Below, in pieces: positions 1-12,400 of a stretch of DNA of 64,000 nucleotides; the first letter of the stretch is position 1; each line of letters begins with the position of its first letter. The DNA comes from Centropus unirufus (Eukaryota; Chordata; Aves; Cuculiformes; Centropidae): assembly GCA_013397695.1 (NCBI GenBank), contig VYZI01000194.1, forward strand, positions 506,729-570,728, written 5' to 3'. Under the pieces are notes generated by a model. That model made no database searches, was not told the DNA's origin, and saw only the letters and a list, made by a program, of their open reading frames with translations. The translations under genes and the position numbers were made by a program.

Positions 1-284
1 GCAATGCTTGTTCTTTTACATCTCTCCTGATACTTGACAGCTTTAAGGAATGCACAGGAAATACAGGACAATATCAAATAGCCTTTGTGCTTTCCTAACA
101 TGTCTAGATCATGTTTATTTACCATCTTGTTAGCAAAATTTCTTACTGTAAATGTGCCAGTTTGCATATTTGCCCTGAACACCAAGCTACTACGTGGATT
201 CTGAAAGAAGGCTCTATCTGGTAACATTTTGTCAAACACGCTACAGAAAAACAATCCAACAAAGGTGCAATAGGTAAGACTTAC
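1..284 (-). other. RSU1: RSU1 last intron (partial)
   Basis: Sequence downstream of the exon 7 donor on the minus strand. The acceptor and final exon are outside the window. Nothing else is recognised. Confidence 0.85.
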
Positions 285-417
285 TATTTATATGTTTCTG
301 AACGGATGTATTCAAAAACGTGAGATACTCCCAGCTGGAACTGGTCGGCAATAGGTGTAACCCAAGGGTTGTTCTCTGCTTTGAAGACTTGCTTTTGACC
401 AGTCAGATCCAAATTAC
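285..417 (-). CDS. RSU1: RSU1 coding exon 7
   Basis: A 133-base exon with acceptor GTTTCAG and donor AAATA/GTAAGT. It encodes GNLDLTGQKQVFKAENNPWV and TPIADQFQLGVSHVFEYIRS, ending at ETYK plus two bases of the next codon. This is the C-terminal flank of the repeat domain. The basic tail of RSU1 must be encoded to the left of the window. Confidence 0.95.
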
Positions 418-3400
418 CTGAAACAGATTAAACAAAACAGCACATGAAAAAAAGAATGAAAGAAATATCTTGCTGTGAATATAAAACTTATCGTTCACTT
501 CAGAGAGTACAAATAGAATAGAAGAAAATATTTCAGTCTTAGAGGAGAGGAAAAAGATGACATAGTAGCTCTCAACATGATGGATGCACTTCCACCCTAT
601 CCATTTCACAGCACTATTATATATTGCATAATAGGATTTACCTTGGCCTGCTGCATACAGTATATATGAATTAAAATAGTTTTAAGCAGGGTTTAAAAGA
701 GCAGAGGTGTCGGGGTGTCCTTCTGCAGGAGGGTAAATTCATTTAGCATGGGAAGAACAAATACAGTAGCACCTCGGGCTTCTTGATCCCTAATTCCAAA
801 CCTTCTAGTACTGTTGTGGCATTAGAAGGCTCGCATAGCCAGGCCATGAAACATAAACGTCAGGCCTGAAGGACCAGCGAAGTATCCCTCTCCACCACGG
901 CTTGCAGGAATGAAAGGAGAATGAGGCTGTGTTTGGAGTTTGCTCCGCTGAAACTTAGCACTGCAAAGCATCTCTCAATCACTGCTCCAAGCATCGTGTC
1001 AACAAGTGAAGCCCAACAGGCATTTTCCCTTCCCAGTGCCCACCGTGCTGTCTGTGCCACTGGTCTGGGTGTACAGCTCTCCATACTGAGAAAAAGAAAC
1101 AAAAAACATCATTCTTGCCACATGCCAGTTTTACCTATTCTGTTTACAGGAAGACATGAGAGACTCATTAAGGGTTTCCTTGGAGGCTGTTTGTTTGCCT
1201 GTTCATTTTGTAAAGGTTTACCACCCAAAACTAGAACAGTAGCTCTACTGGTACTCCTGCCTATGGATACAACAGGCTGAATTCCAAGATCTAGGCGTTG
1301 AAATCTTTTCTTGTCGTCTTTAAATAAAAATAATAAATCTGTGCTACTGTTTTATTTTTATTTTTGTGAATTTTCTGATGAAGAGAGGCCTACACATCCC
1401 CCTTGAAATCTAAAGTAACAAAAAAAAAAATTAAAACCATCTTTAACCACGGGAAACAAAACAAAAAATCGCAAGGCTTTGAAGACTGACTGAGCCAAGC
1501 TGTCGGAGAAATCTGAAGTTAATCTGATGTGTTAGCTTTGCGACATTTAAGGCACGCGTGTGAGCTGCAGGAACATGCACACGTGCTCCGGGAGCCGCTG
1601 CAAGCCGTGTGCCTGCTGTCTGCTTCGGTGCACGCTTTACACTCCTGCTAACCCTTCACACGCTTCTTTCTGCATAAAGGGTTAACGCAATTAAGAGCAA
1701 AGGCCGCTCCACCATGTGAAAAGATCTCATGCATCTCCTATCAGCCTATCAATGAGCTGCGGCTCAGCTGTCAGCTGTCTGAGGCCCGTTCTTTGGAAAT
1801 AACGACGGGCAGGGAGCATCTGAGCCCTCTGTCAGTCAGGCAGCCATCGCCCTCGCCGCCTCACGCTCCAGCGCGCCTCGTTAGGAGCCTCCCCCCACCT
1901 CCTTTATTAAGGGACTCAGCAGCCCTGTTCTAACAAGGATCAGGAGGCAGGATTAAGTACTGTGACAAAGAGGACCTAATAAGCTAGAAACTGGTGTGGG
2001 GAAATCTATGTTAGCTCAAGACACCGGCTCCCGCTGCTCGCTGTTCAGTTTCCAGGCAGGGGCCACTGGGGAAGCCAGCCAGTCCCGGGATTAGCTGTAA
2101 CCCTCTGACCAGCGCTGGTACGAGGATCATGGATCACTAGGGGCTTGCTTTGCAATTGCAAATTGGATTTTCCATTTTATTACCTGTAAAAAACCACACA
2201 GACTGCTCTCCAAAGCTACCCACGCTGCAAGCATTTGCCTGTAATTACAGCTCTGGAAGTACAGCATCAAGATAAAAGATCAATCTGTGTACAACTAATA
2301 AAAATAGTTATTGGGAAGGCAAACTCGGTCCCATCATGGTTCAAATTCAATGTGGCTTACAGGAATAACTCACACGTACAAAATCTCAGTCGCCAAGGTC
2401 TCAGCTGAATCCTCTCATCCTAAGCTGTGTCAGAAATTTACCGCTCAGGGGATGCTGCCATATGTTTCCATCCCTGCAGCACAGAGTACCCACTTCCATT
2501 CCAAATACCACATGGCCCATTTAAACATAATTAATTGTAATAAATACCGTTCTACCAAAGCCAAAGAAACCTTTCAACAAGAAGAGGACTGCTCAAGAAA
2601 AATTAACTATAAGTCCCCATGTCAAAGTAATCATTTCTGTGCCCCCACTATGTTTTGGGGGAAATACAGATATTACATTTTACCTTCAGAGGAAGAGGCA
2701 GGCAGAGACCCTACGGGTAAAATTAATCTAATTACAGAGGAAATCGGGGCACCCAGAAGTACAGCATCTTTGCTGAAACTCACCCCTGCTTGCCGAGGAT
2801 GCTAGTCTGGGAGCCCAGCCAGCAGCCGCTTGCCTGGCAGCCCATTCCACCAGACACCTCCAGCTGGAGCAAGAGGTCAGCTGCCACTGCACAGCCCAGG
2901 CTTTTAATTGAAGAATTGCACCAAGTGCTGCAGTGTGAAAAGGATCAAACTGTCTGTCCTCATGGCAAGCGCCAGGCAGAGTGGGTGCTCATCCACAAAG
3001 GAATAAAGGAGGGCTGCCTCACCAAAAGGACAAAGCACAAAGAAGCCAATGCTTTGACCTCCTCCCCGTTTGACAACAAAATTTCCATCTGGAAATGAAG
3101 GACAGAAATGGGCAGAAAATTAAGCAGGATAAGAAGTCACAGAGAGCCTGCCACACATCAGCAGCACTAGGGAGGAAACAGAGTCTAACACCCTGGCCAC
3201 GAGGCAAGCCACTTGAGAACAAAGAAGCTGTATAATTAAAAATGAGCCAGGATGAAAATGTGTCACTTCTGCATTCAACAGTACATTGCTTGGCACCGTA
3301 TCCTGATGTCCTTTCTGTGCTAAAAGCTAAGACATTTGTGTATCAAGGACTTACTTAATGCTGCTCTGGCTGCCAGACATCCAGGAGTCCCAAGCACAAT

Positions 3401-6400
3401 TCCAAAGTCTCAGTAACCTCTCAAGAACAGTACGTGCTGGGGTAACCAAACACATGGGAGCCCTGCATGAGCCATTCTGCCCCGCTGCACCAAGACGAAC
3501 CCAGCAATGTGGAAGAAATTATTCAACTCGCTTGAAGCAAAGGCTCTGGGACGGAGCTCACTGCAGTAGCTCAGTGACTGGACACCTTACAGACATGCCC
3601 CTGTCCCCACCGCCTGCAAGACTTCTTGCACAGAACTATTTTTACTGTGCTAAGAAATGCTGTTATTCCAGCCTTGCAGCACCAGAGCCACGGGCCAGGG
3701 AAAGAGACACGGCAGATGCGCCTTCATGCATCTTCATGTCTAAGAGCAGCATCAGAAGAACACCATCCCCAGACCTTCAGGAAATTTATAGACTGTTCTG
3801 CTACACAGATCACATCAAATCCCTCAGATATTTTTAGTAAGAAAAATACAAGATTGCCTCTAGTAAAAACCCAGTACTGAAGATTCAATCTCAATATATA
3901 TTAGGGCCGCAAATTGCACTGGTCATTGTCGGTTTGTTCTTTCCATGCACCTCAGCCTGTTAAAAAGTATTTATCAACTCAAAAATCTGGCATAACTAGT
4001 AGCCTAAACTTGCATTTCTTCACAAAGGACTTAAGGGTCTTGCTATTTTGCCATACTGAGAGACCTACTCCACTGAAACGCCTTACAGTCACATACATCT
4101 GGTGTAAGAGAAGGCAACCTTTCTGGCTATTCATATTCTGGCTATATCACTTTCCTAGATCACAGAAATGCCAAATTATTTTTGAGGGCTTCTAATATTA
4201 TTCCTGTAAATAAACAGATAAATATTTGAAACTAGACATCCCAGAACCCAGATCTAACGTGCATAACGTTCCAATTTCTAAGCCTGAAGGATACATTTTT
4301 AAGCTTTCTACCTTGAACAGACAGTTTTCCAAGTAGGAAGAATGCAAAGTGGACATTATGCTGCTACCAGTCAGCAGACACTGAAAAGAGCACAGAGTAT
4401 GGAAAAGAGAAGAACATAAAGAGATAAAGGCCTAACAGCTGACTGCTGTGGACAACCTGCACCAAATGACCAAAAGCCTTCTAAAAGGAGCCAGCTGTGT
4501 GGTCTTAGAAATACCCGATCTTGGCATTTTTTTTCCCTCTCTCAGCACTCATTGTATCTAAAGATGATCCTGAACCACAGTTTGACTGGATCAGTGTGAC
4601 TGAACTTCTGTGTTTAACCCATCGTAAAATCAAATTGTTCTTACGCCCAACTTGCAAGCTGTGCAGATCTGAAAGCTGTCTGCTGCCCAAATTGTATTAG
4701 CTGCCACCTGGAAGCTACAGTAGACAGACCTACAGCAAAACAAACCCTTGAAAATACCATTTATCACTGCTTAAATTCAGAGCTCCCATAGCTATGGCTG
4801 GACAGAAGGGATAACTCATACGACACTGGACATACCCCATCCTGGGTGTCATTAAAGAGAAAAGGCAGCTACAGTTCCCCTGCACCCCCCTCAACAAATC
4901 TATCCTGCATTTGATCTAAAATATGGTAGTTAATGATTCTTGTTTTTTTCCTTTAGTGCTGTTGATACAAAAAGTGGTTTTTGTGAACATTCATATTTCG
5001 CTCAGCTGCCTGCAAAGGTCAGAATAGAACTCAGAAAGGCCACCAAAATGCTGCCTTCTGCAGTTGTGTTTCCAGGAAGTGTCAGAGCTAGTGCTAATGA
5101 TACTTATCACTTTGACCAAAGGTGCCACCAGACTTCCCACACTCCTCTTGTCCATTAGATCTCACCTGCAAGCACCTCTTATATGCAACAATAAGCTGCT
5201 TCTCCTCTTATGATGAATGATCTATGGAGTGTCTAACATTTACCCAAAGTTTGTACACTTTAGGTATAGTAAGGGATGACCAGTGCACATAGGCATTACT
5301 TCGATACAAACAAAAGAAAACAAAACGAGCACAAACCTGACTTGTCCTTTCCACTTGGACACCCTTTGGCAACACTTTAAACACTTTCAGAAATTAAAAG
5401 GTGAAATAAAGTAATTAAACAACTCTGACATTTGAGAAGCGAACATTGGCATTCAGCCTAGGAAACATGATCCTAGCTGCAAAATGCCAGATCAACGCTT
5501 CTTTGTAATGGTTTAAATTCATCCCTAGTAGAGCTTCATTAAAATCAATGGAAATAATTTTTTAACCTGTACATTGTTTTACATCTGCATCCTGTTGATA
5601 CTCTGACTTGCCTTCCAGCCTACATTCTACTGCACTGACCTCAAGGAAAGTCCTCAGGCTGTAATACATCACTTTTAGCAATTCCTCTTAAGACTGCAAT
5701 TTAAGTGTTCTTTTCCTTTACAACACAAAGGCCTTACCCTCTCACTGTCATATATAAAGACAGAAGGAATGAAATTAGTTTTTTCTCTTTATTTAGATAT
5801 AAATGCCCTTGAATCCTGTTTTATTAAAAGCTGAGTAAGGGTTCAATCCACTACACTAAATTTAAACTTAGGTTATATGTAAAAATATGTCTGTCCTGGC
5901 TTGTTTTAGATTTGCTTTGCACTACAGGGCTTAAATTTTTTATTACTTTTGTGGCATGCGCTATGTCTCCATAGAGAGACTGGTTTAAGCATGGAGTGGA
6001 AGAAATAGCATGACTGTTATGTCATAAAAATTATATCAAAGCAATTAATTGTGAATTATGTCTTAAAATGTATGTAAAAAATCAAACTATATGCTGATTT
6101 CTATGCCACAAAGTGTTATTGAAAGCAAATACTTTTCACACCAGTCTTAAGCACGTGATGTGGATTAGTAACTTATATCACCTCTATAAGAAAGATCATC
6201 TCTGCTTTGAAGACCACTATCACTTTTGAAGGGTTAGTAACAGAAGAGAATAGGTTTAAACAGTAGGGATAAAGGAGCAGTAAGACAACAGAGAGGAAAG
6301 GCTACTCATACATAAGCGAAGTGTGACTCAATCTTTCTGGAACCAGCAGAAATATTCACAGGAATATTCAGTGTGATAAACAAATCTAGAGCTCCATGGC

Positions 6401-9400
6401 CTATGCTGTAAATATACATTTGCTTATAGATGGGTTTCTATGAACTAAAAGAAAACCACTAGTAAATCTAAACCTAGATTGCAGTGCGTCCAAAAGATCA
6501 ACCCCATCAACACATTTTCCCTCTTTTACCTACATTCTTATACTGGAGAAAGCCTAACATTATCAGCTGGAGTCACCAGCACTTCAGAGAGAGCCACAAA
6601 CCAGCATTTGTGCCAGTTTCATGTATCAAGGGAAAAGATTCAAGTCTCAAATAACAAGAAGTCAGATTCAGTACATCCAAATCAAACATACTCCAGAGCG
6701 TCCATTGGACAGAAGCAGGCTGGAAGCCTCCTCCTCTGACTGGTTTCCTGACCACACAGATGGGAATGCCCGCAGTCTCACCTACCAGTGTCAGACAGCA
6801 AGGCCCAGGGCAAGGGAAGGCTGAACCAGCTGAAAGCCAAAAACCAAAGGCTAAGCCCATCCTCAGTTTTACAATTATTTTCTGGGACAGAAAACAAGAA
6901 TGCAGATAGTGTAAGATCACACTTTATTCTAACAAATTCTTAGATGTAAATGAGAATTTCCACTAATGAGTTCAGAGATCAGACCCCAGCTCGAATATTC
7001 ACTTGAATACATCTAACATCTCTGTGACAGTTCAGTAATGGAAGAGTTTAACAAAGACGTTTCAAAATAAAAAACATCTGGTCCGAAAAACATCAGGAGA
7101 CAAAGACTGCCAGTTGTGTCTTGTTCAGCTGGTGCATCACTGTCAAAATGTATTCTTTATTTCAGCACTGAACTGGGCTGCCTTAGTTCTCAACCACTGC
7201 TGCTGCTTCTGCCCAGTTACAAAGGAGAAAGGTGACCTGGGCTTTCTTCTCAGAGTTAGTGAGGATCAGCAGCTAAGTCTCCTCTCACTTTTTCCTTTGA
7301 TAGGTTAAATAAAGGCTCTGATTATTCTGTGATCCCAAAATAGCTACTCCATTTGCCTCAACTCTTACCAAAAGGACTGTGGCTGAAATAGTAGGTAAAA
7401 GCAAATGCAGACCAACTGAATTCTTTACCCTTGATGTAAAGGTGAAGTGATACTGAGCAAACTGGTATTGTCCCAACTTTACTCTCCAGTAGATACTGAG
7501 CAAACTGGTATTGTCCCAACTTTACTCTCCAGTACTGTCACACTTCAACCTCTCAAAAAAAGTATAAGGAAAAAATTAATTTAGTCCCGTGATACTTACA
7601 CAAAATTCCAGCATCACAGCAAAGGTCAGCCAGAATTATTATACCATAGCGTAATGAGGAGTTTGGCACAAAGAGACTTGCACTCCAGAATGTCAGGACT
7701 GAAGATGAAGCTTGGGAAAGACAACAGAACTGATGAAATGTTGAACTTCTCCCTTTGACCACATTTCAGGTATTAAGTACAGGAAGAACATAGACCTAAC
7801 CTGGCTGGGCAAACTCACATTTCCATGTTCAGGTGACAGAAGGGGTGGTTATCTCCCTAGGAAGAAGGGAGAGCTCTGGCAATTCCTGACTGCTCCACAC
7901 AAATCTCACCTTAGCAGGACAAGGAGCAGAAAGAGTAAGTGACATTAACAACCACAGATGAAAGCCACAAAGCAGGAACTTACTCAAAGCAGCACACAAT
8001 GCACTCCCAGCCAAACAACACTCCGCTAAGGGCCTGTGCTTCCACATGACAAATCGAGCTGTTTCAACAGCCAAACTCCATCACACACAGCCTTCAGGTA
8101 CCAAGGCAACCAACCCAGCTGATGCCATCGTGTGGGTAGCCAAGGGGAATGGCAGAAGGAACAGCATTTTCACAAAAATCCAAGAAATTGCTTCAAAATG
8201 TTTCCTATATTCTTTCTAAAATTATCTCACGTTACTTACAACTCAATCAAATTAATTTCTTCCACACTCCTACTGTAAGACAGAGACAATTTACTAGAAA
8301 ATCTACAAGTATTGCTTAAATTTCACAGATTTCTTGCTTTGAAAGGTGACACATTCTCTTCCTTGCCATGTGTAACAAATGCTGACCAGGACCTCAAGGA
8401 GCAAACTGACAGTTACTGCCAAGCGTTCCCAATGAAGAGACACAAGAAATACACTATGAAGCAGACTTTGAAACAAAGGAAATTAATGTGATGTCAAAGC
8501 AGTTGAACATCAAGGAAGTTTTAATGGCACAGGAAGTATTACAGGCTTAGAGGATCAGCATCCCAATTTATTTTGAAATACATTGCACATTTTTTCCACC
8601 TCTGCAGATCCCCTGGGATTCTCAATTACACGTGAATTCAACAGAGCATTCTATCTCTGAAGGGTCCCTATCAGACCAAAATCTAGTTAATTTAAAACTG
8701 TGAGTTCAAGAAGGCTTCATTGTATTGCGTTTGCCCCACACCTTTGAAACTGCCATCTAAACACAAGCTGCCATGTACTCAGAAGAGCGAAACTACTTTT
8801 AAGTAGTCCAAAACACGTTAAATTAACCGCATGTAACAACAAATACAACATTTGCTCAGATTTGATCTACTTACAGTAGTCTCAACTACCACAGCTCCAA
8901 AGGAACTGATGAAATATTTGCTGACAGAAAAATCATTTTTATGCTGATGGTACTTACAATCAGAGTACAGTCAAGATTAGGAAAGTTCACAGGCTGCAGT
9001 CATCTGAGCAGTGACAGTAAGACTTGTATTCTGTAAAAACTAATGCAAAATCAAATCTTGAGAAGTTTAGCAAGAATTACAGCAGTGTAGGGAAATGAAC
9101 ACCTGTGGTGTAAGTCTAAATGATGGGCTGTAGAAATAATCTTCCTATGTATAATGAAACTGCAGATTTGTTGCCTTCTCCCATACACCTTAACACCCAT
9201 CAAGTACTCGGGGAAAGCAGCCTTGTTTCTAATTCCATAAAAAATTGTGGGGTTTTGTGCTGATTTTTTTTTTTCCTTTTTTAACTTAAAATAAGCCTAA
9301 AATGAAAACCACAATTAGAATACTCAAAAATTTTCAGAGATGCTTTTCATATATAAATAACCTATCTGTGACCTATCTTGTTATGCAAATTTTTCTACTT

Positions 9401-12400
9401 TTCATTAACTAGTAACTGCTACATCACAAGTCCTAGAAATTATTTTGTTTATCCACTGAGCAGTTTAGTAAAGCTGCTTACTTTCGTACACCACCTTTGC
9501 CTTAATTCCAAAAGTAGAAACAGGTACTTTTCTTAAAATTGCCAGGCATAATTCATTGTTCATGTCCAAAGAGCCCCAGGATATTCAGGCTTCCAACAAG
9601 CACCACAGACCTGTATTTGCAAGTGTGAACAGCATTTTATTGAGACACAGGTAGAGTGCAGAGACATTTTATACTGAAATAAGAAAAGTTTGTCGTTTAC
9701 ACCCAGTATATTTAGAAAAGGAATACCTTTTGTGAAATAAGTGATTCCTGTGTTTGCACACACCCATTATAATTACCTAAGTAAACTGCTTTTTCGATTA
9801 ATATTAACTTGAACAAATAACTGCAGCAACTACTTTGCATAATATAATATTCATTCCCAGATTCTAGAGTAATTTCAAAAGCCTAAATTTAAAAGTGTCT
9901 TCCTGTGATGGACATATTCAGGATTCAGGTAGGATTCCTCCAACTTTCTATGTAAAGTCAATTCTTTATCCACATAAGATAACGTAGTTGTTCAAAACTA
10001 AAAAATGATGAAAGAGTTACTGACGCATTCTGACATACAGATTCAACCTACAAAATGTTCCACTCTCCTTAAAAAGGAAGGCAGCTACTTATCCCATCAA
10101 GTTTTTGTTTTCTTTTTTTTTAAAGAGCTTGAATTTTCCACATTCCAAGTATGTGCCTAATGTCATAGTTTTCATAGTGTCTCCTTTTACCTGAGGAAGT
10201 TATTTGATAAACCAGAACAGTATTGAATAGTACGCTTAAAAGCCATAGATGCCAACATTGAGCTTTTGCAAAAAGAGAATGGTAATTAAGAACGCATCCT
10301 TGGAAATCACTGCTGTTGCCACATGCACAAACAGAAGCAAACTCCATGCACGTGTGCGCACGCACGTGTTAACAGCAGGGTGACAAACACAGTCAACATT
10401 AGAATCTAGGTTTGATAAATCATGCCATTTGTATTCACAGCAAAGACGCAAACCTACAGATAATCTGGTCACATTCCCCAAGTCGCTGTCTACATTTAGC
10501 TACACTTTGGTGACTATTCTGCACCATCTACTATTCTTGCACTCCTGACTCAGCTAAGAAAGTCTTTTATGTGTCTGGGTCCACCCAGATAACCATACAA
10601 TGAACTTAAACCACCATCATTGATCTTACTAATTGCATCTGCCACTGTACATGGTTCTTGTTTCTCCTCGGCTTTCCTTGCAAACACCAGTTCCAATTGT
10701 TAAATGGTCAGAATACACAAAGTGACAGATTTAGTGCTTCCTTGGCAATTTATATAACTGACTGCAACTCTGTTGTTGCAGTGAATCATGATTTATTTGT
10801 CTTGCAATGCAGCACATAACCTTTTAAATGCTAGAAGAAAAAAATGCCAGCGCCTCTTTAAAGTTTATATATGACTGCCCACCACCATTCCTCATGAACG
10901 GGTTTTTGAGAGACAAATGATAAAAACAAGCTGCAAATTCCACCCACCTACTCCCAGCCATTTCCTGCGTTCATCACTCACATGTACTGTATTTACAGAC
11001 AAGCACCCGCATCCAGAGCACCAGCACACACTTCTAGTCCCCTCCTTTTCTTCCGGGCAGGAATATTTTTCTTATATTAGTGATAGGTATTCCCTGCTAA
11101 ACACTGAGAAGGACAATGCTGATCTCTCCCAGCTGTTTTACAGTGCCATGCTCAGTCACATCAGGTGAAATGAAGAGCAGGCTGTAGAATTTTATGTATT
11201 GCTCTCTCTCCATTCCAAAATTGTGATTCCAAAGCCTGTGGCTTTTTCTCACACCCTACTCTCCATGCCTTCGTCTGTACTTACTTCCATTACCTTTAAA
11301 AATGAGTTTAATGTACTCCCTGCCTTTCTCCTCATTTAAATACACTGTTTTATTCTGGTGTTTATATTGTGCCCATCTCCCTGGTAAATGAACATTTAAT
11401 GACTCATTGCTGTCCATCACTGCTCAGACTAAGCCAGTCAAAGGACTTCAGCACCTTTAATTATGAAAGTGATAATGAGACAGAAAAGATTGTTTACTTT
11501 AAATGGAACAGCAGTACCTCCAATTAATGAAAATAGGACCTGCTCATTGCAAAGCTATTTATCCAACATGCACAGCACAAAATATTTGGATAGTTGTCCC
11601 TACAGTATAATTCAATTTTAAAAATTTAGGAGGGAGAACTGAGATAGTGGATAAAATTGGTTTCCCCTCAGATTGCAACTATGGAATTAGCAGTCCATTC
11701 ATTACTGTGTAACACTCGCATACCACCTTTCCTTGGCTAGACTTTAAAACTGTCTGCAAAGGGGCTTGCTTCTTGTCCTTGTTTGCAGAAGGGAAAGCTG
11801 GGCTGCAGAAATGAAATGACTTTTTCTAATCACTCAGCAGATTCCCGCTTGCCTGTGGCCTGCTCCTACCTGGCCTCAAAGCCCAGTTTGGTGTTCCATT
11901 TACTAACCTGCATTCCCTAAATGTTCGCCTAGGTGTTTAATAAACAAGCACGAACACTGCTTTTCGCAGTAAATGCACTTGCAAGTTGCCCGAGTTACAA
12001 ATCAAGACATCAGTGTAACGTTCTCTAGAAATATACTTGCAAATTGAAGTAATTTCAAATATTTGATATAGCTCTAGTGCTACACCTAGCAGAGACTGCA
12101 ACAGGAATGACTCCAACCAACCAACCATGAGCAAGGACCCAAGTAAGACCATAAAATGAAACACTGGTAAATTAATACTTGAAGAGGAGAGGATGATTTA
12201 TAGCATAGCAGCTGAATAACAGAGAATGGAGATGACAAGCACTTAAGCTCAAACTGTCAACGCAACTCATCCTGATTCGGTGGGGCAAAATTACAAATCC
12301 TTCTACTACCAGATTGTGATGCTGTCTTATAATGTAAACAAACGTTAACTAAAAGAAGAAATGCTTCCCTGGGCCCTCCTGAGTTTTGCAGGTCAGTGCA

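Noticed and set aside
2311..3837. Plus-strand open frames of 159-164 codons (2311-2805, 3358-3837)
   Set aside because: Located in an RSU1 intron, no recognisable family, no codon or splice signature, and lengths are within chance expectation for 64 kb.
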